64,000 bases of DNA from assembly GCA_037962975.1 (NCBI GenBank), contig CM075675.1:5342001-5406000 (forward strand), in the 5' to 3' direction. The first letter of the stretch is position 1, and every line of letters starts with the position of its first letter. The DNA is from Clitoria ternatea (lineage: Eukaryota; Streptophyta; Magnoliopsida; Fabales; Fabaceae). The notes under the pieces are model-generated. The model searched no databases. It was not told the origin of the DNA and was given only the letters and a program-made list of their open reading frames with translations. Positions 1-10,764 of the stretch are shown here, one piece after another. Made by a program: the position numbers and the translations under genes.

Positions 1-1665
1 GAAAGTGATGACGGGGTACATCTTGAAATTTCATTGCACTTTACCTTCACTACGTCTAACAATCAGGCGGAGTATGAAGCCTGCTTAGCCGGACTCAGAG
101 CAACACAAGATATTGGGGCCAAAACTGTCACCCTATGCAGTGATTCTCAACTAGTCATCTCACAAATTCTTGGTGAGTATCAGGCTAAAGAACCTCTACT
201 GCAACAATATCTGGACTGCGTCAATGAGTTGAAACAACACTTCGATGAAGTAACTTTCAAGCATGTACCTCGCGAAGAAAATACACGTGCTGATATCCTG
301 TCCAGGTTAGCCAGCACAAAGAAGGCGGGGTGCACAACCACGGTTGTACAGAGTACTCTGGCGGAGCCAAGTATATCCCTTCCCTCTTCAATTCATATGA
401 TTAAAAGCCGCCCCGTTGATGACAACTCCTGGGTAACACCAATAGTTCGTTATCTTGTTAATGGACAATTACCCACGGATGATCTTGAGCGAAAGAAGCT
501 AAGAAGGGAGGCACCCTATTATACACTCCTGGATGGGCAGCTATACCGCCGAGGAATTTCTGTCCCGTACTTAATTTGCATAAATGAAAACGAGGTGCCA
601 GCTGTTTTGGAAGAAGTCCATGAAGGGCAGTGTGGACATCATCCAGGGGCACGGAGTCTAGTGAGAAAAATCCTCAGGGCAGGGTATTGGTGGCCCACGA
701 TGAAGCAAGACACTGCCTCATATGTTCAAAAATGCGATCAATGTCAACGATTCGCGAATTTTCACCATACTCCAGCTGAGGAAATGTCATCATCAATAAC
801 GCCCTGGCCTTTCTATCAATGGGGTATGGATATTCTAGGTCCATTCCCAACTGCGCCCGGCGGTATCAAATACTTGATAGTTGGTGTTGATTATTTCACC
901 AAATGGATTGAGGCAGAGGCAGTGGTGCACATAACGTCAGCCAGGACTCGAAGATTCGTTTATGAGAACATCATTGCACGTTTCGGAGTCCCTGAACGCA
1001 TAGTCACTGATAATGGCACCCAGTTCACAGATCGCAAGTTCACTGAACTCTTAGAAAATCTCAGCATCACGCAGATTTTCTCTTCTGTGGAACACCCTCA
1101 AACCAATGGGCAAGCAGAGGTCGCCAACAGAGAAATCTTGAAGGGCCTCAAAAAACGCCTTGGTGAGGCAAAGGGAGACTGGGCAAATCAGTTATGCCAC
1201 GTTTTATGGGCATATAGAACCACCCCACACTCCACTACGAATGAATCTCCATATCGGCTGACATATGGAGTCGAGGCGGTCATTCCCATTGAATTAACAG
1301 CCCCTTCAGCTCGAGTCCTCTATTTCAATGAGGAAGCCAACCAACAGAACCTCGCACACGAATTGGAGGTTTTGGCGGAGTTGAGAGAGGAAGCCTTTGT
1401 GAGAGATCAAGCTGTCAAAGCAAAGGCCGCCAAACGGTATAATGCACGCATGTGCGAACGCCGTTTCCAAGAGGGAGATTTGGTCCTGAGAAGGGCCAAC
1501 ATTGGCAACAAATTTGCGCACCAAGGCAAATTGGCACCAAATTGGGAAGGTCCATACCGAGTCATCGAGGTCTTGGGCAAGGGTACATACCGCCTAGAGA
1601 ACTTGGATGGCACTCCGGTCAGAAATAAATGGAACATTTTAAATTTACGCATATATTACAGTTAG
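1..1665 (+). CDS. Pol polyprotein, C-terminal part: second RNase H and integrase (element A)
   Basis: Open from base 1 without a stop, 554 residues visible, so partial at its N terminus. Residues 1 to about 95 are the end of the additional (archaeal-type, RVT_3-like) RNase H: the NNQAEYEACLAGL helix, the CSDSQLVISQI strand and the VPREENTRADILSRLA end. About residues 195-250 carry the integrase zinc-binding H2C2 region (GHHPGARS, then CDQC). The integrase core follows with D at 829-831, D at 1009-1011 and E at 1117-1119; the last two are 36 codons apart, which fits D,D35E. A basic C-terminal region ends with NKWNILNLRIYYS, also seen in B and C. This is the only one of the three integrases with no stop or frameshift. 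Confidence 0.93.
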   Translation, partial: ESDDGVHLEISLHFTFTTSNNQAEYEACLAGLRATQDIGAKTVTLCSDSQLVISQILGEYQAKEPLLQQYLDCVNELKQHFDEVTFKHVPREENTRADILSRLASTKKAGCTTTVVQSTLAEPSISLPSSIHMIKSRPVDDNSWVTPIVRYLVNGQLPTDDLERKKLRREAPYYTLLDGQLYRRGISVPYLICINENEVPAVLEEVHEGQCGHHPGARSLVRKILRAGYWWPTMKQDTASYVQKCDQCQRFANFHHTPAEEMSSSITPWPFYQWGMDILGPFPTAPGGIKYLIVGVDYFTKWIEAEAVVHITSARTRRFVYENIIARFGVPERIVTDNGTQFTDRKFTELLENLSITQIFSSVEHPQTNGQAEVANREILKGLKKRLGEAKGDWANQLCHVLWAYRTTPHSTTNESPYRLTYGVEAVIPIELTAPSARVLYFNEEANQQNLAHELEVLAELREEAFVRDQAVKAKAAKRYNARMCERRFQEGDLVLRRANIGNKFAHQGKLAPNWEGPYRVIEVLGKGTYRLENLDGTPVRNKWNILNLRIYYS

Positions 1666-1975
1666 TTGGGTAATATGGTGTGGTCTTTTATTCCTAACAC
1701 AAGGATCTTCCTATGTATGCTTTCCTTGAAAGGGTTTCGAAAAGATATACCCCAACTCAATCCTTTATGTAGTTCCATTCTCAATGAAATGCCTTCCTAC
1801 ATTTAATCTTCACTCTAACATTAAATTGATTATCCATGGCAGGATTTATTCCCATGCAGATAAGACAACGGCTCCAAAAACTGAAGCACAGATGCATAAG
1901 TCTTTATTCCATAAAGATTAACCAACATGCAACACCGCTTCACAAACAGAGTCAACAAAAACTCCTTGGGGAATT

Positions 1976-2462
1976 GGTGTCTCAGCTATATGCTGCACCA
2001 TACTGACCCTAAGGTACAGAAAACTCCTTGGGGGGAAAGGATTGGTGTCTCAGCTATATGCTGCACCATACCGACCCTAAGGTACAGAAAACTCCTTGGG
2101 GGGAAAGGATTGGTGTCTCAACTATATGCTGCACCATACCGACCCCAAGGTCCTGCAGGCCGCCTATGGAAAGAACTAGTGTCACAGCTATATGCTGCAC
2201 TAATTCGCCCCCAAGGTCCTGCAGGCTTCTTGTGGGAAGAGCTGGTGTCTCAGCTATATGCTGCACCACGCTAACCCCAACCAATTTCTTGCAAGATGAA
2301 TTGGTGTCACAGCTATATGCTGCACCATACCGCCACGAAGGTCTAACCAATTTTTTGCAGAACGAATTGGTGTCACAGCTATATGCTGCACCATACCGCC
2401 TCGAAGGTTTAACCAATTTCTTGCAGAATGAATTGGTGCCACAGCTATATGCTGCACCATAG
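1976..2462. repeat. Tandem array of palindromic units of about 65 bp (element A)
   Basis: Eight units, each carrying the core GGTGTCWCAGCTATATGCTG followed by CACC. The core folds on itself: GGTG, a three-base bulge, CAGC, loop TATAT, GCTG, CACC. Cores lie near 1978, 2046, 2112, 2181, 2246, 2303, 2367 and 2437. Sequence between the cores varies more than the cores. The array lies just after pol and before the antisense gene, the same place as the hairpin arrays of B and C, but with unrelated sequence. Confidence 0.85.
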
Positions 2463-2651
2463 CAATCCTGGATTCAACGATCTTCATTTGATCAGGAGTT
2501 ACACTCCGGTCCAAGTTCAAAAGGATGAACATTCCATCCAAAGCTTGACTCCGCCTAACCGTCAATGTTTTACGGAGTACACGAGCAATCAACTCAAGCA
2601 CTACCCAACAAGTTCAAGTAAGTTCAATACTTGTAAAATTGTGCTTCATTG

Positions 2652-3030
2652 AAATTCCTAAGAGGCTACTCCGCCTTCTTACGGAATCTACTTCATGGAA
2701 ATTCCTAAGGGGCCACACCGCCTTCTTACGGAATCCAACCTTGTTGAAATTCCTAAGAGGCCACACCGCCCTCTTACGGAGTCCAACTCCTTTTAAATTC
2801 CTAAGAGGCTCCTACGCCTCCCTATTAAAATCATTTCAATGAAATTCTCAAGAGTTTACTACGCCTCATTATTGAAATTACTTCAGTTAAATTCTCAAAA
2901 AGGCTACTCCGCCCCATTACTGAATTCGTTTCATTGAAATTCCTAAGAGGCTACTTCGCCTCCTTACTGAGTTTTACTTCACCAAAATTGCTAAAAGGCT
3001 ATCCCGCCTCGTTATACTTAGTCATATTTC
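2652..3030. repeat. Second tandem array, units of about 45-50 bp (element A)
   Basis: About eight diverged units built on AAATTCCTAAGAGGCTAC followed by CCGCC and TTACGGA. The three units from 2652 to 2800 are most alike and later ones degrade. It lies between the palindromic array and the antisense gene. Short ORFs across it are repeat artefacts. No coding function is seen. Confidence 0.75.
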
Positions 3031-3253
3031 ATTAAGTCCTCAGATGAATATTCCGCCTTCTCAATATCATTTTACAAGGCATAAATACGACGGACTCAAA
3101 AACTACTTCTATGAATAAGTATACATTTGCAGAAAATATGCTTCATTAATATTGTCAGGGATTGATAAAAGTCCAGAGCCTATCCTGGAACAAGGCAACA
3201 TTAACAAAATTCAAAAAAATTAAAAGCTGGCGAAGGGTTTCAGGAGCTGGTCT

Positions 3254-5920
3254 TTAAGGGTCGGACGGCATCCCTTCTTGTTGGGCAGAGGTGGCCTGAC
3301 CTTCACCAGGTTTGCTTAAACTTTGAGTGGGAGGCAAGTCCGCCAGAACATATTCGTCATTGGGCGCAGGAGCATGACCCCCTTGAACAGGCACCATCAA
3401 TTCTCCATTGATGAACTCATAGTAAGGATGAATGCCTATGGTGGACAGAGCAACGCCTGGATGGCGATAGCGGAGTTGACGAACAGCCATGCTGAAAGCA
3501 TCATCAATCGCTGCCTCAGCCGCATCCAACGTGGATTGTAAATCCTTGTCGAGCTTTTCATTGGCGGCATCAGAAGTAGCTTTTTCAGCTTGTAACACTT
3601 CAACCTGTTTTTCAAGGTTAGTGTACGCCGTAGTTGCTTGGTCTAACTCCGCCACCCAGGCATCTTTGGCAGAAGCTTTATCAAGTTCAAGGAAAATCAA
3701 CTTCTGCTGGAGCTCACCTACATCCTCACCCAATTTTTGTTTCTGCTGAATTAAGTCCGAAACTTGTTGTTTCAGCAGAATGTTATCAGCCTTGACCTGG
3801 GAAAGTCCACTCACCACCTCGCCCAGCTTTTTATTCTGTTGTTCTAGCTGGACTTTTTCAGCCTTCACCTTAGCCAACTCCTCCGTTAACTTCTTGATAT
3901 TGGAGTCAGCGGTGTCCAGATGTTTGTCCTTGGCCTTGATCACCTCGGACAGCTGCTCATTATCATGCTCCAAGCTACGAATCTTTTCCACAGACTCGTG
4001 GTAAGACGCTTGAAACATGTTCGCCTCAACAGCAACGTCAGCTATCCGGGGAACAGAAGCCAAGAAACCATCTAACTCTGCAAGGTGCCACCTCGCAGCT
4101 GCAGCAGCCTCCGGTACCTCCTCAAAGTCGATGTTGGGGCGGAGAATGAATTCTGGGTCACGCCTCTCTGACTGGCGGAATCCCGTATTTGTAAAATATA
4201 AAAAGGGATTCAAGCGAGACCCCGCCTCAGGCAAAGAAACAAGCCGCCTGGATGATTCCCCTGGTACATCAATGGGAAAAACGGCTGCCCCTCGGGTGGT
4301 CAAGCTCAGGGCGGGATCCTCAGACGGGCGGACTGGGGAAGCTTGAACTCTCCCTGCCTCGTCCCCCGTATCATGGTCAGAAGAAGCTTGGAATCCCTCC
4401 GTTTCCCCCCCCCCCCCGCAACATCTTCTTCGGGGATGCCTTCAACACCGCCCATGGCAGTAGAAGTACCCACAACAGGTACTTCCGGAGTCTCCTCCAA
4501 ATCAATAGCAGCATCAATTGATGCTCCTTCCTCAACCCTCTTCTTGCTTTTGGTCCTCCTTCTTTGCAAGGGCTGGGGGTCTATTTCCTCTTCTTCTTCT
4601 TCAGCAGCTTCTGGTTCTTGGCGTTTTTTAGAACGCCTTTCAACAGTAGCTGCTGAAGATCCTGCACCACCTTCAAAATTTACTATGTTGGTGGAGGCAG
4701 GGAAGGGAAGGGTCTTTGTGAGAGCAGCAGTGAGATTCCTCCTGGGCTGCACATTATTCTCCGCGTTTATTTCCCTGCGGCTCATTTGGATCTGCTTGAT
4801 ACGATCCATCCCAGGGAACTCAGCGATTTCTCCTGCGAAATAACAAGATGAGGATTCAGTTAGAAAATGCAAGATAGAGGAAATACTCAATCACATTGCA
4901 ATTGTTCATAATATTACTCAAGTATCCTTGAGCATCCCGCCCAAGCAGCCTTCGACAAAGAATCAGCTTGTGGACGGAGTTGTACTCCTTCAACATCCGG
5001 AGTACTTCCACAGACGCCGCCGATAGAGCACCCTCTTCAACCTCATACGCCCGTTTGGTTAAGAGAAAGTGCTCATGCGTCCATGCCACTGGAAATCTAT
5101 CAATACCTTCTTTATTCCGCCAAAAAACAGGTTTGTCCTTCCTGACGGATACCTTCACAAAACTCATCCTGAAATGAAGTCCGCCTTCTTTGGCGGAGTC
5201 AGCAAACGCCTTAAAATTCAAAATCTTTGGCTCCGCCCGGAGAGTCACAAAACCCATGCCGCCGGTTTTCATATTTACTCTCCTCATAATGCGGCAGAAG
5301 GCGAAAAACAACGCCACTGTAGGCGTAAACCCCAAATGTTCAGCCATCACCTCAAAGCTGCGCACTATTCCCCAACCATTAGGATGCAACTGGGAAGGGG
5401 CACAATCCAAGAACCTAAGCACACCCATCTGGAATTTATTCAATGGGAAACGCACCCCTAACTGGGTAAATAGAATATCGTACATATATATGGTACGATT
5501 ATCCTGAGGACGATGGCAGACCCGTTCATACGTCTTGGGTGAACGGACGATGAACCTATCCTCATACTTCTCATCCTTCCAAACCGGAACAGGCAACTCC
5601 ACTACCCCTCCGCTTGTCGTCGCATGTCGAGAGGAAGCATCCTTGACATCTTCCTCAACCCAACAGTAAGGGTCATTCTCGAGTGTCTTCTCCCAATCCA
5701 ATCCATGCAATACAACATTTCGACACTCTGCCATAGTCAGCACTTGTGTATGGGAAACACCTCCTGACACAAATGAATGTACAACATTACTAAAGTACTC
5801 CACGCTGCTATAAAACGTCGAGTCCCTCCCAGTATAAAAAGCATCATCTCCACTCTCAATGTCAGAAAACATGGAACGAACAGAAACCCTAGAACGTGAC
5901 TCTGACCTCTTTCCTCTCAT
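3254..5920 (-). pseudogene. Antisense two-exon gene of element A (PF04195-like domain plus coiled coil)
   Basis: Exon 1 runs 5920 to 4918, starting at the first ATG after the antisense TATA box. Exon 2 runs 4832 to 3254. The 85-bp intron (4917-4833) has GT...AG ends and splits a codon after its first base. Exon 1 encodes a domain like the Pfam 'putative gypsy type transposon' family (PF04195), with blocks YMYDILFTQLGVRFPL, DCAPSQLHPNGWG and PVFWRNKEG, then WTHEHFLLT. Exon 2 is acidic and K/E-rich with a long coiled coil, and ends with a conserved block (AVRQLRYRHP, then HPYYEF). A one-base-type frameshift lies exactly at a run of 14 C (4404-4417): the frame before the run ends at 4306, the frame after it runs on to 3254. 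Function unknown; such antisense ORFs are recognised in Tat elements. Confidence 0.8.
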
Positions 5921-6130
5921 CTTCCTTTTCACAAACACACAATAAGGGAAAACAAAACCAACCCAGTGAAAATGGAGAAGCAAAGAAAAGGAGGAAGCAA
6001 GTACCTTAAGCTTCTGAAAGATAGAAGAACTCCAAACACCAATAAACTTGCAAGAGAGTAGCAAAAACACTTTCAGCAAACAAATATGAAGCGAGGAATG
6101 CAGCAAAACATTTCCCTTCTGAGAGTTTAC

Positions 6131-6141
6131 CTATTTATAGG
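6131..6141 (-). promoter_or_regulatory. TATA box of the antisense gene (element A)
   Basis: On the minus strand this reads CCTATAAATAG, about 210 bp upstream of the antisense ATG at 5920. B (23,407-23,417) and the second module of C (43,758-43,768) have CCTATAAAAGG at the matching place. Position and conservation make it a likely core promoter; no transcript evidence is available here. Confidence 0.65.
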
Positions 6142-6675
6142 CATGGCTTGGGGGGAAAATAAGCGAATCCTCAGAAATTTCGAAGATGTGTTTGCAGCCG
6201 TTAGATAAATCTCATCAACGGTTAGATGTGTTTGCAGCCGTTAGATAAATCTCATAAACGGTTCTAAAATTGAAATATGCGTTTACAACCGTTGGATTTG
6301 TCTCAATGACGGTTCCTTTTTTGCTGAAACCGATAGATATATCTAAGGGCAGATATTTCATGGGCCACGTTTTCAAAATCCAAGGCCCACGGTAATAACC
6401 TCAAAAACGGTTCTCCATTGCCATCACGCGCATTTATGTCCCATCATTGGAATGGCAACCGTTACGAGGGCATACGTGGCAATAGGAGACTGAAGAATAA
6501 AAAACGTGGTTTCGAGGCGCATTAATGACAGGCGTGTCAAGTGATGACAGCTAATAAATGCACGAAAGCACTTGTCCACAAAACCTGGACTAGCAAATAC
6601 CGCCTAAACCCATGCCTACAAAAGCTAAACTTAAGTGTTATAGCTTATTAAAGTGACTCCGCCAGTCACTATAAC
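6142..6675. other. Noncoding region upstream of the antisense gene (element A)
   Basis: No ORF of note. It corresponds to the upstream regions of the antisense genes in B (23,418-23,907), C module 1 (39,312-39,752) and C module 2 (43,769-44,283). Unlike those it has no GCGSSAAA-type (E2F-like) site in the first 150 bp upstream of the TATA box, and carries MYB-type motifs instead. Confidence 0.6.
6186..6330. promoter_or_regulatory. Repeated AACGG (MYB-type) motifs upstream of the antisense TATA box (element A)
   Basis: A stretch of about 40 bp is repeated twice nearly exactly (from 6188 and from 6229) with further degenerate copies. Each copy holds AACGGTT on one strand and CCGTTAGAT (AACGG on the other strand) nearby. 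AACGG is the core of MYB-binding and MSA-type elements. It lies 50-190 bp upstream of the antisense TATA box. A regulatory role is inference from position and motif only. Confidence 0.45.
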
Positions 6676-6690
6676 AAGCTAGGGGGCATA
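6676..6690 (+). promoter_or_regulatory. Polypurine tract of element A
   Basis: AAGCTAGGGGGCATA lies directly before the LTR start TGATCC. B and C have AAGCTAGGGGACAAA and AAGCTAGGGGACATA at the same place. Known role: primer for plus-strand DNA synthesis. Confidence 0.85.
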
Positions 6691-7640
6691 TGATCCGGTC
6701 CTAACACCGGCCCCCAAGAGCATGGCTTTAATGCCTTGCCAGATCAGCATTTTGAATAAAGAAAAGTACTCTTCAAATACACTACAAATACTATACGGAG
6801 TGCATACCGCCAGGGCAAGTAACACCGCCAAGGCTCATAACTCCGCCCATGCACGTTACCCCGCCAAGGAATGTAACTCCGTCCAGGCATGTTACTCCGC
6901 CAAGGAATGTAACCCCGCCAAAGTTGTTACTCCGCCAAGCCATAGACTCAATATTGAAGGAATACCGAATTTCCCCTACTGCGTAGCGAGCCCATACTCA
7001 CAACCCCGGCATGAGATTGACTCTGTCTTGAGAGGTTAATAATGGGAATCACGCTGTCACGCATAAAGGGAAATAACAATAAAATATTAAAGCACTAACG
7101 CTTTCCAGACAAGTTGTGATACCTACTACAATAATGGTGCATGTAAGCGGCGCAGGGACCCACTACCTTTTCAGCATTATGCCTGGAGACAAGGAGCGGG
7201 TCCTACCAATAATGCGGCACCAGTAACAGGTATATAAACCTCTCTCGAAAAGGTATAAGGGATCTCTTTCCCATTCTCTGAACCTTACACTCTCTTACTT
7301 GCATAATTCTCTCTGATTGTCTTTCTAAGTCTCTAAGTATTCTGAAATACTGACTTGAGCGTCGGAGAACGATTGCAGGTACCACCCCCAATTGGGTCAA
7401 GGCAATTCAGATCCCGTCAGGCGGACTGTGACACCGCCCCGCAGTATATTACACTCCGCCTCAGCATACAAAGACTCTCCGTATTTATATTTATACACAC
7501 ATTGCTTTGTATCAAAACACATTTATATGTATATTTTGAGTTGTTCTACAAGCATACTTCTACACCCCCTGTAAAGAACAGTTCAGTATTTATAATAATA
7601 ATTCCCAAAGATCTCAAATAAATTTGAGAACAATCGTTAA
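6691..7640 (+). repeat. 3' LTR of element A (right end approximate)
   Basis: Begins TGATCCGGTC like the LTRs of B and C. A TATA box (TATATAAA, 7231-7238) precedes the block ACTTGAGCGTCGGAGAA at 7353-7369, then GCAGGT, both shared with B and C. The common terminal motif CCCCGGTCCAG of B and C is missing, so the end is either diverged or truncated. With no second LTR and no visible target duplication the right boundary cannot be fixed. Confidence 0.7.
6804..6945. repeat. Short tandem repeat of about 20 bp inside the LTR of element A
   Basis: About seven units of the type GTAACTCCGCCAAGGCAT, each with an NCCGCC core, in the U3 part of the LTR upstream of the TATA box at 7231. Repeated U3 motifs often act as enhancers in retroelements; that is inference here. 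The B and C LTRs lack this array. Confidence 0.7.
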
Positions 7641-8792
7641 TATTTTCCGCCAATCTAGGATTTTTAACTTAATTATTTGGGATATTACATTATCTCTCCA
7701 TGCTTGGTTAATTCTCTAAGGTCAGGAGAAAATGAACTCCAAATGATGTTGCAGGATTAGTGAATTGTAATTGAGATGCGATAAATTCAATGATTTATTG
7801 GAATTCTCTCGTCTTAATGTTGTTCTTGGCTTGATCATCCAAGTATTGATCAAGGAATTGGTTTCACATTGAGGAATCATGGCCTCTAATTCTGAACTAA
7901 GAATTCTAACCTGTATTGGCGGTGACATAAAGGGTTAGGCTCCTTAAATCTTAAGGTCTAATTAATTCACGTAATTCAAGTTGTTAGGTCATGTTCACCT
8001 TAGGGATTAATGTTCATGATGTAGCAAATTAGGGATTCTAACCTAAGGAGTAGGCTTTATCTATTAATATAGATTTAACTTTCAATTGTGGAATTTAATT
8101 ACACTCAATCTAGATCTTGCATTCTTTCAACCTAGCTAACAAGTGATTCCATTTTTAACCTATTGTTTGTGTTTCTTTCATCATCAATTTCACTTTAGCA
8201 TTGAAAATTTTTGAAATTTCATAAACAAGTCTTTAATTTTATTACGATATGATTCATCTTTCAATTGCTGGTCAGGTAGTGTCACACGGAGATTGCGACA
8301 CTAAAATTTATTCAGTTAAACGATTGGTGCACTTACCGTATCAGATATGAAAAATCTACATCATGGTGTTTCTCGGTTCGTAATGATGGCTCTATTGTTT
8401 CTCTCTGTTCATGGTAGTGGCTAGAAGATGATGGCGATCTAAATCTCATTGTCGACATTAAGGCGAAAGATAAGGTGGCGTTGAGGAGCTTATCATCAAC
8501 GATGAAGGTAGCAGAGATTATAGAGGAAAAGAATATGAAATGGCTTGTGGAAGGGATGGTGTGAGGAGGCAGAGTTTGGAAGGGAAAGTTTGAGGTTGAA
8601 ATTGAGAGAGAGAAAATGACTTGAAATTATTAATTATTACCTTCGCCCTTAAATGTAAGACTTTTTTTAGAAAATTTTTTGTTCCTAAGTATAATACCCT
8701 CTTTCAAATTTCAATGTCATTAATTATGTTTTAACTAAATTACCCATATTAATGTATAACTTCCATTGAAATTAATATAATAATAAATGATA
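7641..8792. other. Intergenic or degenerate repeat sequence, no gene seen
   Basis: No convincing ORF. From 7740 to 8340 the style is that of an old retroelement flank read on the minus strand, including the imperfect inverted repeat AGTGTC...GACACT (8277-8301). From 8340 to 8640 there is a moderately GC-rich stretch without an open frame. I could not assign either part to a family. Confidence 0.4.
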
Positions 8793-9051
8793 CTACCTCC
8801 ATTCCTTTTTATTTGTCACAATTCTAAAAAATATTTATTCCTTTTAAACTATCTCTTTAAAATTTTAAGAACTCATTTATTATTTTTTCCTGTTATACCC
8901 TTACCTAGGGAATATCCAAACACTAATAGCATTAATAAAAATTTAATTTAAGATGAGGATAAAGTATGAAAGTAAATAAAAATGTTAATCTAAAGACATT
9001 AATTTTTTTTTGTAATTTGTGTAAAAGACAAATAAAAAGGAATGGATGGAG
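8793..9051. mobile_element. Stowaway-like MITE, 259 bp
   Basis: Terminal inverted repeats of about 25 bp: the left end reads CTACCTCCATTCCTTTTTAT and the right end, reversed, reads CTCCATCCATTCCTTTTTAT; both continue TTGTC. The element is flanked by TA on both sides (8791-8792 and 9052-9053). The CTCC...TTTTTATTTGTC terminus and TA target are typical of Stowaway (Tc1/mariner-type) MITEs. The interior is AT-rich and noncoding. Confidence 0.88.
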
Positions 9052-9053
9052 TA

Positions 9054-10759
9054 TAAATCAATTAGATTATTTATCTCTTCAATGATAATTTAGTAATAAG
9101 TGAAGAATGACTAAATGGAAAGAGAATAAATGGAGAAAATTTAATGATGAATGATAATTACTTTAAAGACAATTTTAAAAAACTACTATAAATTTTAAAC
9201 AAATTTAATATTTTTTACTAAATTAAACAATTTTCTTAATATGTGTAAATTAGATAAAAAAATATTATATTTATATGGATGAAGATAGTATTAATTTATT
9301 TTTTAATTTTAAAAATGACAGGTGACAACACATAACAGTGTTACCATTTCAATATTTAATAGAGAAAAGTTAACGAGAAATACTGAATCTAGTCAACCGA
9401 AAAGGTGAAGGAACTAAAATATAGGAGGTTAAGTGAATTTTAAAAATTCTAAAAGAATTAAAAATGCATTTAAAACTTTTGTTTTAGTAAGTGGGAGGAT
9501 ATAAAAGAAAACGTGTGAAAGAGGTGTTTGGGCTTAGGATGGATTCAAGAACAGAGGATTGTGGCCGAGTTTGAATTTGAATGTCTTCGGCAAGCGAGGG
9601 AATCTGTGCCCACTATATTTCCACGTGCCTGAATGGCGCGTGCTTCGTATGCGCTCTACACAACCCACGTGGCAGAGGGGGCTCTATTATCAGAGTGGGA
9701 CCCACAAAACCAGACAAGTTAATTTCCTCGATGAATTATTGCTTCACTAAATAGGAATAGTAGTAGTAAAATTTATATAATATTTTTTTTCTATCTTTCC
9801 TTATAACTGCAACGATAAACAAACGAAAATTCATAAAAAGATATTTCTTATATGAATTTAGTTATATTGTATTTAAATAATTAAAAAATATTTAATACCC
9901 AAAACATATACATTTAATATATATACGATCAAACAAAATAAAATTTTAAAGAGGAGCCTTTGAACTTAAGTAAATAGTAAGATTACCGTTATTTTATGTT
10001 TTCTCGCTATGGTTTTTTTAAATAAGGTGTTGTTAAAAAATATTTTTGTAAATGAGGTATTTTTAAAAATATTTAATTATCTAGGATGAAAAATATCACA
10101 TTATATTTGTATTTTACATACCCAACATACGAAACGTTTGTATGGTTGACACGTAGCCTAACGAATGATAAGAATTTCACATTCCGACTTGAAGAGAGTA
10201 ATAACCCCATTGTTTGACTATAAGAAGCATCTAAGGTGAAAATATTCAACTTATTATGATATTTTTTTACTAGAATCATTAATATGTTTAGGTTACATAT
10301 TATCATAATTTACATAATTTATTAATAATTTCTAAATTAAATTATACGTGTGATAGTTAGACAATATATTGGAGGGCAATGTGTGAATCTATTGAAAAAA
10401 TTACAATTATAAAAAAAATAAGGACTAATGCAAAATAATTAAATAAATAAGGAACTATTTATGAACATTTTACATTGATGAGGGGAAAAAATGTAACAAA
10501 ATTACTAATGAGTAATGAAAAACATACAAATATTTTTTATAGGGACAAGAGCTAAAATTTAATAATTTTATAGGCATGAAAAACATATTTAACCTAAAAA
10601 GAATATATAAATAGAAAATAGTATTTTTCAAATACCCACACCCTCCTTAAATATAAATAAAATATAACTACCTCACACCTTTTAAGAAGTATAGTTAACC
10701 TCACTCATTGTTATTCATTTCATGTAACAAATGTATTTTTCTTTTTACTATAACCTTTC
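9054..10759. other. AT-rich intergenic DNA with one GC-richer island at 9540-9760
   Basis: Mostly low-complexity AT-rich sequence. The island at 9540-9760 stands out in composition and has two ACGTG cores (CCACGTGC at 9621-9628, CCACGTGG at 9665-9672) but no long ORF; a 63-codon frame there is not convincing. No RNA gene was recognised. Confidence 0.5.
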
Positions 10760-10764
10760 ATTAG
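10760..10764. repeat. Target-site duplication of the solo LTR (left copy)
   Basis: attag, matched exactly by attag at 26,477-26,481 directly after the terminal ...GTTACA. Confidence 0.85.

Larger units (their letters stand above)
1..7640 (+). mobile_element. Element A: 3' part of a Tat-lineage Ty3/gypsy retrotransposon
   Basis: The window opens inside the second RNase H domain of pol. In order there follow integrase, noncoding DNA with two tandem arrays, an antisense gene, a polypurine tract and a 3' LTR starting TGATCCGGTC at 6691. The order RT-RNaseH, second RNase H, integrase plus an antisense ORF before the 3' LTR is known from the Tat lineage. The 5' LTR, gag, protease and RT lie outside the window. 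The right end is uncertain: the final motif shared by the LTRs of B and C is absent here, so the LTR end near 7640 is only an estimate. Confidence 0.85.

Noticed and set aside
2028..2601. Overlapping ORFs of 115-144 codons on both strands
   Set aside because: They lie wholly in the tandem palindromic array of element A and their proteins are just repeats of the unit; no independent coding signal.
3489..5507. Plus-strand ORFs across the antisense gene of element A (and likewise in B and C)
   Set aside because: They mirror the antisense exons, show no conserved motifs, and the minus-strand frames carry the conserved blocks.
7740..8340. A protein gene between element A and the MITE
   Set aside because: No frame longer than about 70 codons, and the sequence style is that of an old repeat.
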